From the NCBI RefSeq assembly GCF_002117485.1, contig NZ_CP021032.1, positions 709,016 through 773,015 on the forward strand: 64,000 nucleotides of DNA, read 5' to 3'. This DNA comes from Rhizobium sp. NXC14 (GTDB lineage Bacteria; Pseudomonadota; Alphaproteobacteria; Rhizobiales; Rhizobiaceae). Positions within the stretch are counted from its first letter, which is position 1; every line of letters starts with the position of its first letter. Shown here piece after piece: positions 36,645 to 45,423 of this stretch. Under the pieces are notes generated by a model, which worked only from the letters and a program-made list of their open reading frames with translations, did not search any database and had not been told where the DNA came from. The translations under genes and the position numbers were made by a program.

Positions 36645-37481
36645 GTGCTCATCGACACCCATTTGCATGTCATCGACCGGTCGGCGCTTTCCTATCCCTG
36701 GCTCTCCGGCGTGCCGGCTCTCGACCATGACTTTCTCTATGAGACCTATGCGGCCGAGGCGCGGCGCTGCGGCATTATGACGGCGCTGCATATGGAGGTC
36801 GATGTCGATCCGGTCGTCATGCAGGCCGAGACCGACCACATTGCCTCGATCGCCAAAAGGCAAGGCAGCCTGATTGCCGGGGCGATTGTCTCCTGCCGTC
36901 CCGAGGAGGAAGGCTTTGCCGCCTATCTCGAGCTGCAAAAAGCCGATCCCTTCGTCAAGGGCTTCCGCCGCGTGCTGCATGTCGTGCCCGACACCGTCTC
37001 GGAAGGCGTCCTGTTTCGAGACAACATCCGGCGCATCGGTGGCAGCGGCCTGACCTTCGACCTCTGCACATTGCCGCATCAGGCTGGTCGCGTCACCGCT
37101 CTCGTCGATCTCGCGCCCGATGTGCAGTTCGTCCTCGATCATTGCGGCGTGCCGGATATCCGCTCCGATGCCTTCGAGCCATGGAAGGCCGGCATATCGG
37201 AGATCGCCCGCCGGCCGAACGTGATCTGCAAGATATCAGGCGTCGTCGCCTATGCGGATGCGCAGTCATGGACAGCACAGACGCTGACGCCCTATATCGA
37301 ACATGTGATCGCAAGTTTCGGCTGGGATCGTGTCGTCTGGGGCAGCGACTGGCCGGTCTGCACGCTCGGCGGCGGCCTTTCCACCTGGGTTGCAGCGACC
37401 CATGCCGTGCTCGCCGGCAGCAGCGAGGTGGAGCGTTCCAAGCTGCTCTTCGGCAATGCCCAGCGTCTCTGGTCATTGTAA
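36645..37481 (+). CDS. Amidohydrolase, probably L-fucono-lactonase
   Basis: A 278-residue amidohydrolase-2-family TIM barrel. It begins LIDTHLHVIDRSALSYPWL, contains FVLDHCGVPDI and ends with WGSDWPVCTLGGG, the arrangement found in fucono- and related sugar lactonases. It would open L-fucono-1,5-lactone to L-fuconate, the substrate of the dehydratase encoded nearby. The GTG at 36645 is chosen because GGAGGAGGA stands four bases upstream and the family starts here; the ATG at 36585 would add a non-conserved tail. Confidence 0.78.
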   Translation: MLIDTHLHVIDRSALSYPWLSGVPALDHDFLYETYAAEARRCGIMTALHMEVDVDPVVMQAETDHIASIAKRQGSLIAGAIVSCRPEEEGFAAYLELQKADPFVKGFRRVLHVVPDTVSEGVLFRDNIRRIGGSGLTFDLCTLPHQAGRVTALVDLAPDVQFVLDHCGVPDIRSDAFEPWKAGISEIARRPNVICKISGVVAYADAQSWTAQTLTPYIEHVIASFGWDRVVWGSDWPVCTLGGGLSTWVAATHAVLAGSSEVERSKLLFGNAQRLWSL

Positions 37482-37684
37482 CTTTTATTTACGCCGTGCC
37501 GATCCTTCGGCTGAAAGGTCCGCAGCAAACTACCATGCTCGGCACCCTGAAATCGGATGATGTAACCCCCCAAAAGTGCTACTTTGGCATGTTTTTTGCT
37601 GCTGCTAATATGAAGCGATGCGATGTTTCGGTTTGGGACGACTTTCAGCCAGACAATTGCTAGCTTTGTGTGTCTCAGTTAAAA

Positions 37685-37725
37685 GTGTCAGACACGGATA
37701 TGGCGAATAACCTCATGTCCGTGTC
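37685..37725 (+). promoter_or_regulatory. Competing inverted repeats in the leader of the XRE-type gene
   Basis: GACACGGATATG (37691-37702) pairs with CATGTCCGTGTC (37714-37725), 11 of 12 positions matching, with an 11-nt loop. The same GACAC can also pair with GTGTC at 37685-37689. The structure ends a few bases before the AGGAGGG ribosome site. It could be an operator for the encoded regulator or an RNA switch. Confidence 0.5.
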
Positions 37726-37741
37726 CTCAGGAGGGAAACAA

Positions 37742-38146
37742 ATGAAAGAAGAACCGCACGCAGTGGATGTTCATGTCGGAAAGACGATCCGCATACAGCG
37801 TCTGCTGCGCAAAGTTTCGCAGACGGAATTGGGCGATCGTGTCGGCGTAACGTTTCAGCAGATCCAGAAATACGAAAAAGGCTCCAACCGCGTTTCCGCC
37901 AGCATGCTGGTTGAAATCGCCGGCGCGCTGAACGTCGACGTCAGGACGTTCTTCGACGACCTCTCAACGCCCGAGACGGCTAACGACAACCCCGCTCCAA
38001 GCGAGGAATTCGTCATTTCGCGCGAGGGTGTGCTTCTGAATGCGGCGTTCTTCTCGATCAAAAACGAAGCTCTTCGCAAGAAGATCCTGAAGCTTGTTCA
38101 GGCAATCGCCCACACCGAACAGGTCGAGGGTGAAGCGGCCGAATAG
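37742..38146 (+). CDS. Small XRE-family regulator, PraR-like
   Basis: A 134-residue DNA-binding protein. Residues about 10-65 form a Cro/C1 helix-turn-helix with the stretch LGDRVGVTFQQIQKYEKGSNRVSASML, close to the PraR/SinR-like regulators found in many copies in rhizobia. The remainder is a short helical tail (REGVLLNAAFFSIKNEALRKKILKLVQAIA). AGGAGGG precedes the ATG at 37742; an upstream in-frame start at 37670 would run through the hairpin region. It converges with the 88-residue protein gene. Confidence 0.82.
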   Translation: MKEEPHAVDVHVGKTIRIQRLLRKVSQTELGDRVGVTFQQIQKYEKGSNRVSASMLVEIAGALNVDVRTFFDDLSTPETANDNPAPSEEFVISREGVLLNAAFFSIKNEALRKKILKLVQAIAHTEQVEGEAAE

Positions 38147-38187
38147 GCCGGATCTCCTTCACGCGATTCTAACGGACGGCATGAAGG

Positions 38188-38454
38188 TCAATGGCGATCG
38201 ATCAGGATTAGATTCTCGCTAGCGTCCTTCATTGCGATCTTGGCCTTGCTGCCGAGCAGTTTCTCGAGGTTGACGTCAAGTTCCCTGTCCGGATCTATGC
38301 CGTCCCAATCGATTACGACCTGCAGCAGTGCCATGTTCGTCAGGTGCATCAGATTACGCAGCTGAAGCTTTTCAGCCTCCTCCTTGGCTGCCGACAGCAG
38401 CCGGAAGATCCTTGCGTATTCGCTGCCTGTACCTTCGTTACGTTGTTCAAACAT
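38188..38454 (-). CDS. Hypothetical 88-residue protein downstream of tfuA
   Basis: I do not recognise the family. It is a small soluble, acidic protein with a helical N-terminal part (YARIFRLLSAAKEEAEKLQLRNLMHLTNMALLQVV) and no membrane segment or cysteine. It follows tfuA by 65 bp on the same strand, so it may be an accessory of the YcaO-TfuA locus. AAAGGGGCGGGAA before the ATG and a codon use like its neighbours support it as real. A function cannot be given. Confidence 0.6.
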   Translation of the reverse strand: MFEQRNEGTGSEYARIFRLLSAAKEEAEKLQLRNLMHLTNMALLQVVIDWDGIDPDRELDVNLEKLLGSKAKIAMKDASENLILIDRH

Positions 38455-38519
38455 TGTTCCCGCCCCTTTGGCCGTGAAGCCTCAGATTCCATCACCCCTA
38501 CATCATCTAGCCGAGACCG

Positions 38520-39263
38520 TTATTCAAGCGTTACAGGAGTCACGTTGCGGGTGACTTCGGCGTGCAAAAGCTCCCAATGCGAGGTTGCGGCAAAGCGCCA
38601 GTCACGGTTGACGGGTGCGAATTGCTCGCGGTGCAGCCACTCCAGCACTAGCCGCGCGTCGTCATGTTTGCGTTCGACCCTATTCTTGCGGAGAGCGGCG
38701 AGGAGGAGATCACGACGCGGCTTGCGGAAATGGCACTCGTCTACCACGCGCGCATAGGTGCGCTCGGAGAAATGCAGGAAGCGGCCGGCGAGCAGTAGTT
38801 TCTTGCGCTCGGCCGTGGAGATCTCGCCGCGGGCATGAAGCGCATCAACCGTGGGCTCGAAATCGACCCAGGGTACGGAAAGCGGGAGCCAGCCAAGCGC
38901 CTGCGGCGCATGCACAAGTGCGACGGCCTCATCGTCGAGCAGCCGACCGGACTCGTAATCCTCGAAGATCGAGCCGAGCCCGACCATGCCGAACGGAGCG
39001 CATTCTGCAGCCCGCAATGCGCCCATGCTGGCGCCGCCGGCTACGGCGACATCATGTTCGAGCGCGTAGAGAATTTCCTTGTGCCAGACCGATGGCAGCT
39101 CGCCGAAATAGCCGTCGACAAGGCCGATCGCGGTGGCGCCGTCTTCTACTGCCTTCAGGATGTCGCCGCGGGCGGCAGGCGGGCGGAAATCAATGCAGGG
39201 AGACATGTTTCTCGCTGCGGCAAGACCGCCACCAAGGCTCGGACCGACGAACAGAACCTTCAT
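38520..39263 (-). CDS. tfuA: TfuA-like protein
   Basis: A 247-residue protein of the TfuA family, named from the trifolitoxin locus of rhizobia. TfuA proteins act with YcaO enzymes, and in peptide-backbone thioamidation are thought to supply or activate sulphur. The family core is visible: KVLFVGPSLGG, IDFRPPAARGDILKAVEDGATAIGLVDGYFG, HKEILYALEHDVAVAGGASMGALRAAE and FGMVGLGSIFEDYESGRL. Its start codon overlaps the ycaO stop (ATGA), so the two are translated together. Confidence 0.9.
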   Translation of the reverse strand: MKVLFVGPSLGGGLAAARNMSPCIDFRPPAARGDILKAVEDGATAIGLVDGYFGELPSVWHKEILYALEHDVAVAGGASMGALRAAECAPFGMVGLGSIFEDYESGRLLDDEAVALVHAPQALGWLPLSVPWVDFEPTVDALHARGEISTAERKKLLLAGRFLHFSERTYARVVDECHFRKPRRDLLLAALRKNRVERKHDDARLVLEWLHREQFAPVNRDWRFAATSHWELLHAEVTRNVTPVTLE

Positions 39264-40522
39264 GACTGGGCTCCTCTCATGGTGTTGACGGCGCGCAGGC
39301 CGAGCTGGACGTACTGGCCTGATATATCGACCTCCAGGCCCGGCACGATCACCCTGACGACCGAGACTGGCAAAGTCGGATGGGCAAAGGGCACGGCGAC
39401 GATCTGTTCGATCCCGCTCGCCACCAGCCGGTCGGCTATGTGGCGGATGGTCTCCTGGATCGTCGCCGCACGGCGATGGCGGTTCTGAAAGGCGCGCATC
39501 CGGCCGTCGCTCTCGCAGAGTTCGACCAGCTGCTGCATAGCCGCACTCCGATCGAGCCGCTGGTAGATGCGCGGCGAGAAATCGTCGCGGCTGCCGGCGA
39601 TCGCCGTCAGCCGGCTCTGGGCCGCTTCGGTGATGGCGCGCAGTGCGGCGCGCACAGGATCGGGATGGCAGCCGCAGCCCCCGCAGACATGTGACCAGCG
39701 CGCATCGGCGCGGTCGGAAAGATTGCCAGGCATGATGACGGCCAGAAAAGCCGGAACGCCGATATCTGTGGTCATGTCGAGCAGCAGCAGCCGCATGCCG
39801 GCGCGTGTGATCCGGTCGGTCATGACGTCGATGACCGCATCGCCGAAGGAGGCGGGGTCGATGCGGCTCTCCTTCAGGCGCTGTGGTGATTTCAACTGGG
39901 TCAGAGCCCAGGCGTCGCGCTCGACCAGCTCGCAAAGTCCGTGCAGGACCGCTTCGGACGGCGCATTGCCGGAGGCAAGCCCATCGCTCGATTGCTCGAA
40001 GCCCGGCGGCCGCTCGCCGCGATGGTCGAGGCCGACAAGCCACCAGGGGACGAAGACGCTGCTGCCGGACAGAATGTCGAGGCCGGAGCACCAGGGGATG
40101 GGGTCACCGCCGATTTCATCGGGCGCGCATCGTGCGACGTTGTCGAGATCGATCATGGCGGCGCCTTCCGCCCGCATGCTCTCCACCGTCGCCTGCGTCA
40201 GGTCGGCGGGCGGAATTTCCGCGATCCGCGTCTCGATCGCCTCCATGGCGGCCGAGGCCATGGCGGCATCATTGTCGATGCCTTTGCCCTGGAAGACCGA
40301 AAGCGTGTGGCTGTTCGGCCTCGTCGCGAAGGCGACGGGGATATTCAGCACGTCGAGAGCGGTCAGCAGGCCGACGCGCGTGATGCCGAATTCGCGCAGA
40401 TGCGGCCTGATGGCCGCAAGTGTCTGCGCCGGCGTGATTGCACGGTCGTGATAGTCGCTGACGCCAGCCGATGATCGTCTGAGATCATCGGCTAGCGTTT
40501 CAAGATCGGCGAAGGCGGACAT
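39260..40522 (-). CDS. YcaO-domain ATP-dependent backbone-modifying enzyme
   Basis: A 420-residue YcaO protein. YcaO enzymes use ATP to activate peptide amide bonds and form azolines, amidines or thioamides. Typical parts are AMASAAMEAIETR and AVLHGLCELVERDAWAL (nucleotide and metal ligands) and the C-terminal FAHPTLPVSVVRVIVPGLE. It lacks a fused E1-like or C-protein domain and lacks a proline-rich C-terminus, which fits the TfuA-partnered class more than the azoline-forming class. AAGGGG precedes the ATG. A 47-codon ORF ends 15 bp upstream. Confidence 0.88.
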   Translation of the reverse strand: MSAFADLETLADDLRRSSAGVSDYHDRAITPAQTLAAIRPHLREFGITRVGLLTALDVLNIPVAFATRPNSHTLSVFQGKGIDNDAAMASAAMEAIETRIAEIPPADLTQATVESMRAEGAAMIDLDNVARCAPDEIGGDPIPWCSGLDILSGSSVFVPWWLVGLDHRGERPPGFEQSSDGLASGNAPSEAVLHGLCELVERDAWALTQLKSPQRLKESRIDPASFGDAVIDVMTDRITRAGMRLLLLDMTTDIGVPAFLAVIMPGNLSDRADARWSHVCGGCGCHPDPVRAALRAITEAAQSRLTAIAGSRDDFSPRIYQRLDRSAAMQQLVELCESDGRMRAFQNRHRRAATIQETIRHIADRLVASGIEQIVAVPFAHPTLPVSVVRVIVPGLEVDISGQYVQLGLRAVNTMRGAQS

Positions 40523-40537
40523 ACCGATCTCGCCCCT

Positions 40538-40681
40538 TTAGCGGAACTTCAGCGCATGGGTCAGGTTTTCGAGAGCATTTGCCGTAACATTGAGTTCGTC
40601 CTGCTTCATCGCAGCCTTGGCTGCGGCCGAGAAGCGCGGCTGGGAAGGCATTGCTGCATGGGTTTCAACAGTGGTTTTCAT
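40538..40681 (-). CDS. 47-residue peptide, candidate YcaO-TfuA substrate
   Basis: A short reading frame directly upstream of ycaO. It starts ATG at 40681 with GGAGA six bases upstream and ends TAA at 40538, so 15 bp separate it from the ycaO start; the AAGGGG ribosome site of ycaO begins at its stop codon. The product starts MKTTVETHAAMPSQPRFSAA, has a Lys/Ala-rich middle, and ends ANALENLTHALKFR. It has no Cys and no membrane segment. Size, charge and place match a precursor peptide of a ribosomally made, modified product. The leader/core border cannot be read. A translation-coupling leader ORF is the alternative. Confidence 0.62.
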   Translation of the reverse strand: MKTTVETHAAMPSQPRFSAAAKAAMKQDELNVTANALENLTHALKFR

Positions 40682-40784
40682 TGTCCATCTCCAATGGGAT
40701 AGGCAGCCGGCTGCCGTTAACCATTGCAGAGGAACATTGTCTGCGTCATTTAACCGTTACAGGCTTCGTTAAAAGGCCATGCAA

Positions 40785-42740
40785 TTAGGGAAGTCCGGCC
40801 AGTTGGAGGCCATGAATCAGCGTTTCCGTATAGCGGGGATCGCGGTCGGGAACGAAATGACGGATGTCCTCGCTGCGGAAATCCGGGAAATTTTCCAGGA
40901 CGACGTTAGCGTATTTGCCGGCCTTTTTCATATCGCCCGCCATGGCGTGGGCGGCTGCCAGCAGTCGCGCGGTCGCCTGTTTCGACTGCACCGGCTCAAG
41001 CGCCTCGATCGCCTGATTATATTCGCCGCGGTCGAAGTGGATGCCGCCACGATTCCAGTAGTAATAATCCGGCGGCAGCGGATTGAGCTTGAATGCCGCA
41101 TTGTTCAGATCCAGCGCCTTGTCAAAGTCGCCGTAGTGGCAAAGCGCGTCGGCGTAATCGGCGAGGATGTCGGCGTCGTTGGGATTGAGATCCTGGGCCT
41201 GCTGGAAATAGTCCAGGCTTTCGTCGAAACGGCGGCGGTACAGCGCCACGAAGCCGAGCTCGCGATAGGCCCGGCCGCTGTTCGGGTCGGACTGTTGCGC
41301 CAGCCGGGCGGCGCCATTCGCCTCGTCGAGCAGTTCGGTGTCCTGCATGCCGCGGATCAGCCATTCCATGCCGAGCGCACGCGACACGCCGGCATGGGCA
41401 GCCGAGAAATTCTCATAACGATTGAGCGAGGATCTGAACCATTTGCGCGCCTGGCGCAGATGCTGCAGATCGGTCTGGGCGATCAGCCGCTTGCCTTCGA
41501 GATAGAGACGGTAGGCGGATGGCGGCGCCTCGCCGATCGGCATCGCCAGCTCGTGGCGTTCGACGGTGTCGGCGAGCGAGGAGACGATGCGCCGTGTCAG
41601 ATGCGCGAAGGATTCGCTGATCTTCTGCATGACCAGCGGCAGTTCCAGAGCCCAGATCACCTCCGATGTCGTCGTCCGCGTCAGACGGCAGGTCGCATAG
41701 ACATCCTCCTCGCGGCCCTGGATGGTGACGTAAACCGCGTAATCGAAGCTGAGGTCGAGCGCACGGGGCACAGCTCGGGCCGGATCGACCGAACGGCTGA
41801 GGATTTCGAGGCTCGTATGGGCTGCGATCACCTTGAAGCCGCGCTGCTGGCTGAGGCCGATGGTCACGTCCTCAAGAAGGGCTCTGCCGACGCGCTCCAT
41901 CAGCGGATCGGTGAAAATGCTTTCCGGCGGCAGGATGATGATCCGCGGCTGGCCGAGCAGATCGGCGAAAGCGCCGGGCGCTGGCGATGGACGTTCGGCG
42001 GCCGCGGGCTGAGCTGCCGGGATCAGGCCGAGTTCGCGGGCAAGCGCGGTGGTGCTTTCCTCCGGTTCGGTTTCGAACTCGTCCTTCAGCTGGCTCTTGC
42101 ACTTCAGATAGGACTGCCGGGCCGCGGCCGGGTCGTTCATCCTGACATAAATGCGCATCAGGGCCCGATAGGCCGTCTCGCTGGCGGGGTCGAGCTCCAG
42201 CAGGCGACGGGCAAAGGCCACCTGCTCTTCGTCCGATCTGTCGTCAGCAGTTTCGACCAGCCGCGTCAGATGGGCGGCGCGCAGTTCATCGATACGCTGG
42301 CGTTCGAAGGTCAGCCAGTCCTCGGCGCCCTGCGTCGGCGACTTGGCGCCTTCTAGCAATTCGCCATTCAGAATGTCGCCGTCTTCGGCTGCGAGCGGCG
42401 CTTTCTGTTTGAGTATATGGATATCGACTTCCCAGCCGTCGGCAAGGCCAATATGGGTTCGGGTCGCTTTCAGCAGCGGCGGAAGGCCGGCGGGAATGCT
42501 TTGCTCGATGCGCGCCAGCAACTGGCGCAAACTGCCTGCGCGTTTTTCCGGCGCTTCCGATTGCCAGAGCTGCCGCCTGACGGTTTCCCGGTCGAGTTCG
42601 AGATCGGCTTCGGCGGCGAGCATGGCGAAAAGAAAATAAGACTTCTCCGGCAAAGGGAGTTCCCTCCCCGCTGCCAGCAATCGCGGTCTTCCGAGCAGGC
42701 AGAGCCTGTTCGTCGACATCTGTTCGGATGTCCGTTGCAT
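40785..42740 (-). CDS. BTAD/SARP-like regulator with TPR repeats
   Basis: A 651-residue protein (from the ATG at 42740; 42719 is an alternative). Residues about 10-95 resemble the winged-helix start of SARP-type activators (LCLLGRPRLLAAGRELPLPEKSYFLFAMLA); residues about 100-250 are a bacterial transcriptional activation domain (FARRLLELDPASETAYRALMRIYVRMNDPAAARQSYLKC). A middle alpha/beta domain follows (PRIIILPPESIFTDPLMERVG). The C-terminal half carries several TPR repeats (AYRELGFVALYRRRFDESLDYFQQAQDLNPNDADI). It precedes the 47-residue peptide gene on the same strand and is the likely local activator of the YcaO locus. Confidence 0.75.
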   Translation of the reverse strand: MQRTSEQMSTNRLCLLGRPRLLAAGRELPLPEKSYFLFAMLAAEADLELDRETVRRQLWQSEAPEKRAGSLRQLLARIEQSIPAGLPPLLKATRTHIGLADGWEVDIHILKQKAPLAAEDGDILNGELLEGAKSPTQGAEDWLTFERQRIDELRAAHLTRLVETADDRSDEEQVAFARRLLELDPASETAYRALMRIYVRMNDPAAARQSYLKCKSQLKDEFETEPEESTTALARELGLIPAAQPAAAERPSPAPGAFADLLGQPRIIILPPESIFTDPLMERVGRALLEDVTIGLSQQRGFKVIAAHTSLEILSRSVDPARAVPRALDLSFDYAVYVTIQGREEDVYATCRLTRTTTSEVIWALELPLVMQKISESFAHLTRRIVSSLADTVERHELAMPIGEAPPSAYRLYLEGKRLIAQTDLQHLRQARKWFRSSLNRYENFSAAHAGVSRALGMEWLIRGMQDTELLDEANGAARLAQQSDPNSGRAYRELGFVALYRRRFDESLDYFQQAQDLNPNDADILADYADALCHYGDFDKALDLNNAAFKLNPLPPDYYYWNRGGIHFDRGEYNQAIEALEPVQSKQATARLLAAAHAMAGDMKKAGKYANVVLENFPDFRSEDIRHFVPDRDPRYTETLIHGLQLAGLP

Positions 42741-43010
42741 CCCGCTTCTCACCCCTGAAGACCAGGCGCGCATGCACACCGGCCGCGCAGGAACATGTTA
42801 GAGCGTTAATTGGCCCGCGCATAGCGCAAAAAGAGGTTTTTACACCGAATATTTGCATTTTCTCACATGAGCCGGCCGGAAATGCTTGCCAACACTTTGC
42901 CCCCGGACCTGATTTGGCGCAGTTATTTCCGCTGCGGCCTCCATAGCCGCAACCAATAGCAAGCGAGCTTAATCGATCACAGTATTCGGTGCGATCTATT
43001 TGGTGCTGGT

Positions 43011-43877
43011 TTACGCCGCGCTGGCGGCCTCGACGAAATCGAGGCCGATATCCAGCACGGGCGCGCTGTGCGTTAGCCAACCGACCGAAATGAGGTCGAC
43101 TCCGGAAGCGGCGATTGCCGCGGCCGTTGCCGGCGTCACCCGGCCCGAAGCCTCGGTGATCGCCCGCCCGGCGACGATGGCGACGGCCTCGCGCAGCTGA
43201 TCCGGCGTCATATTGTCGAGCAGAACGGCATCGACACCGACCGCCATCGCTTCCTGCAGCTGATCGAGCCTGTCCACCTCGACCTCGATCTTTACCAGAT
43301 GGCCGACGCCGGCCCGCGCCCGGCGGATCGCCTCGGCCACGCCGCCTGATATGGCCACGTGATTATCCTTGATCAGCACCGCGTCATAAAGCGCGAAACG
43401 GTGGTTCATGCCGCCGCCGGCCCGCACTGCATATTTCTCCAGCGCCCGCAGCCCGGGAGTCGTCTTGCGCGTGCAGGCGACTGAGGCCCTCGTGCCGCGG
43501 ATAGCGGCGGCAATCCCGGCCGTGACGGTGGCGATGCCCGAGAGATGGCTGAGGAAATTCAGCGCGGTGCGCTCACCGGTCAAGAGTCCGCGCGAAGGGC
43601 CTTCGATGGTGGCGATGACGTCACCTGATTTGACCGCATCGCCGTCCTCGATGTGGCGGCGCATGACGATTTCGGGATCGACGAGCGTGAAGGCGAGGTC
43701 GGCCGCATCAAGGCCGGCGATCACGCCGGGCTGGCGGGCGGCCATCACCACCGTGGAGCGGTGATCCGAGGGAACGACCGACGCCGAGGTGATGTCGCCG
43801 GCAAGGCCGAGATCTTCGAGCAGGGCTGCCCGCACCAAGGGTTCAATAATCAGGCGCGGAAGGGGGGCTAGGCTCAT
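43011..43877 (-). CDS. nadC: Nicotinate-nucleotide pyrophosphorylase (carboxylating) NadC
   Basis: A 288-residue cytosolic enzyme converting quinolinate and phosphoribosyl pyrophosphate to nicotinate mononucleotide, CO2 and pyrophosphate. Motifs include LLEDLGLAGDITSASVV, ALNFLSHLSGIATVTA, CTRKTTPGLRALEKYAVRAGGGMNHRF and KIEVEVDRLDQLQEA. The ATG at 43877 is one base past the nadB stop; the longer frame to 43964 lies inside nadB. It is the last gene of nadABC. Confidence 0.93.
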   Translation of the reverse strand: MSLAPLPRLIIEPLVRAALLEDLGLAGDITSASVVPSDHRSTVVMAARQPGVIAGLDAADLAFTLVDPEIVMRRHIEDGDAVKSGDVIATIEGPSRGLLTGERTALNFLSHLSGIATVTAGIAAAIRGTRASVACTRKTTPGLRALEKYAVRAGGGMNHRFALYDAVLIKDNHVAISGGVAEAIRRARAGVGHLVKIEVEVDRLDQLQEAMAVGVDAVLLDNMTPDQLREAVAIVAGRAITEASGRVTPATAAAIAASGVDLISVGWLTHSAPVLDIGLDFVEAASAA

Positions 43878-43878
43878 G

Positions 43879-45423
43879 TCAGGCGCTCCTGGCAAGCGAA
43901 TAGGGTGGTGTGGCGCGGGCAATCTCCAGCGCTTGGGAAAGGCGCATCCGGCGGCGCTGCGCATCGGCGAGCTTCAGGGGAAAATCGGTGCGGGCGTGGG
44001 CGCCACGCGATTCCATCCGCAGGCTGGCAAAGACGGCGACCAGCAATGCGACGATGGCCGGATCGGAGGCAGGACCGTCGGCATCGACAAGTGGCAGCAA
44101 TGCGGCGATTGCACCGTGAAGGGCATCGGCATTGCGCAGCACGCCGAGATGACGCGAGACAGTCATGCGGATGGAGGATGCGTCGGCCGGCGCCGGTAGC
44201 TGTTCTGCGAGGATCGGGCCGGTGCGGTCTGCTGGCATGGCCGATATGTCGCGCGCCGCCCGCATGCCCATGACAGCTGCCTCGAGCAGCGAATTGCTGG
44301 CAAGTCGGTTCGCGCCGTGCAGACCGGTCGACGCGGCCTCGCCGGCGACCCAGAGGCCGGGAACCGAGCTGCGGCCATTGTCATCCGTCGCGACGCCGCC
44401 CATGTGGTAGTGAACGGCTGGGCGCACCGGCACGAGGTCTTTGGCCGGATCAATGCCGGCCTCGCCGCAAAGGGCTGATATGACGGGGAAGCGTGCGGCA
44501 AAGCGGCTGCCGAGCGCCTTGCGGGCATCGAGGAAGACGCGGCCGCCGCGGGCGATCTCGGCACTGATGGCACGCGCCACCACGTCGCGAGGCGCAAGTT
44601 CGGCGCCCGATATGCGGGCCATGAACCGTTCGCCGCGTTCGTTGACGAGCAAGGCCCCCTCGCCGCGCACCGCCTCGCTGACAAGCGCCAGGGGCCTGCG
44701 GCGTGAATCGAGCGCCGTCGGATGGAACTGCACGAATTCCATATCCGCAAGCTCGGCACCCGCCCTTGCCGCGAGCGCAATCCCCTGACCGACATTGCCC
44801 ATCGGATTGGTGGTCGCATCATAAAGCCCGCCGATCCCGCCGGTGGCGAGCACGAGCCTCGCAGTCGGTAGGACGGCGGCCCCGCCGCTTGCGGTCGCGC
44901 AAAGCAGGCCGGCGACGCGCTCGCCGTCCATCAGAATACGCCGCGCCTCGAAGCCTTCGAGCATGGTGATGGCGGGCGTCCGCGCCACCGCCCGCACCAA
45001 CGCTGCGATGATCGCCGCACCCGAGCCGTCGCCTTCGGCATGGACGATGCGGCGGCGACTATGGGCGGCCTCCAACCCGAGCGAGAGTTGTCCGGCGTCA
45101 TCGCGGTCGAAGCGAACGCCGGCGCGCTCCAGTGCGGCAATGGCTGCCGCCGCCTCGGCGGTGATGCCCGCGGCAATGCTCCGGTCGCAGAGCCCGTCGC
45201 CGGCCGCAAGCGTATCGGCCAGATGCAGCGCGGCGCTGTCGTCGGCGCCGATGGCGGCGGCAATGCCGCCCTGTGCCCAGGCGCTCGAGGTCTCGGCACC
45301 GAGCGCGGCGCGTGTGACGATGACGGAAGGTTCCGGCGCCAGCGTCAGCGCCGTCATCAGCCCGGCAAGGCCGCTGCCGACGATGACGGTGCGGCCACTC
45401 AACTGTTCGAGGATCTCGGTCAT
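43879..45423 (-). CDS. nadB: L-aspartate oxidase NadB
   Basis: A 514-residue flavoprotein that oxidises aspartate to iminoaspartate for NadA. FAD binding is shown by [48 protein letters not shown] and [10 protein letters not shown] are family segments; [45 protein letters not shown] is the C-terminal FAD-site region shared with fumarate reductase. Its start overlaps the nadA stop (ATGA), and its stop is one base from the nadC start. Confidence 0.94.
   Translation of the reverse strand: MTEILEQLSGRTVIVGSGLAGLMTALTLAPEPSVIVTRAALGAETSSAWAQGGIAAAIGADDSAALHLADTLAAGDGLCDRSIAAGITAEAAAAIAALERAGVRFDRDDAGQLSLGLEAAHSRRRIVHAEGDGSGAAIIAALVRAVARTPAITMLEGFEARRILMDGERVAGLLCATASGGAAVLPTARLVLATGGIGGLYDATTNPMGNVGQGIALAARAGAELADMEFVQFHPTALDSRRRPLALVSEAVRGEGALLVNERGERFMARISGAELAPRDVVARAISAEIARGGRVFLDARKALGSRFAARFPVISALCGEAGIDPAKDLVPVRPAVHYHMGGVATDDNGRSSVPGLWVAGEAASTGLHGANRLASNSLLEAAVMGMRAARDISAMPADRTGPILAEQLPAPADASSIRMTVSRHLGVLRNADALHGAIAALLPLVDADGPASDPAIVALLVAVFASLRMESRGAHARTDFPLKLADAQRRRMRLSQALEIARATPPYSLARSA

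Noticed and set aside
38520..40091. A 523-codon minus-strand frame covering tfuA and part of ycaO
   Set aside because: The upstream half is out of frame with ycaO and is low-complexity Arg-rich; the TfuA product starts at its own ATG (39263) overlapping the ycaO stop.
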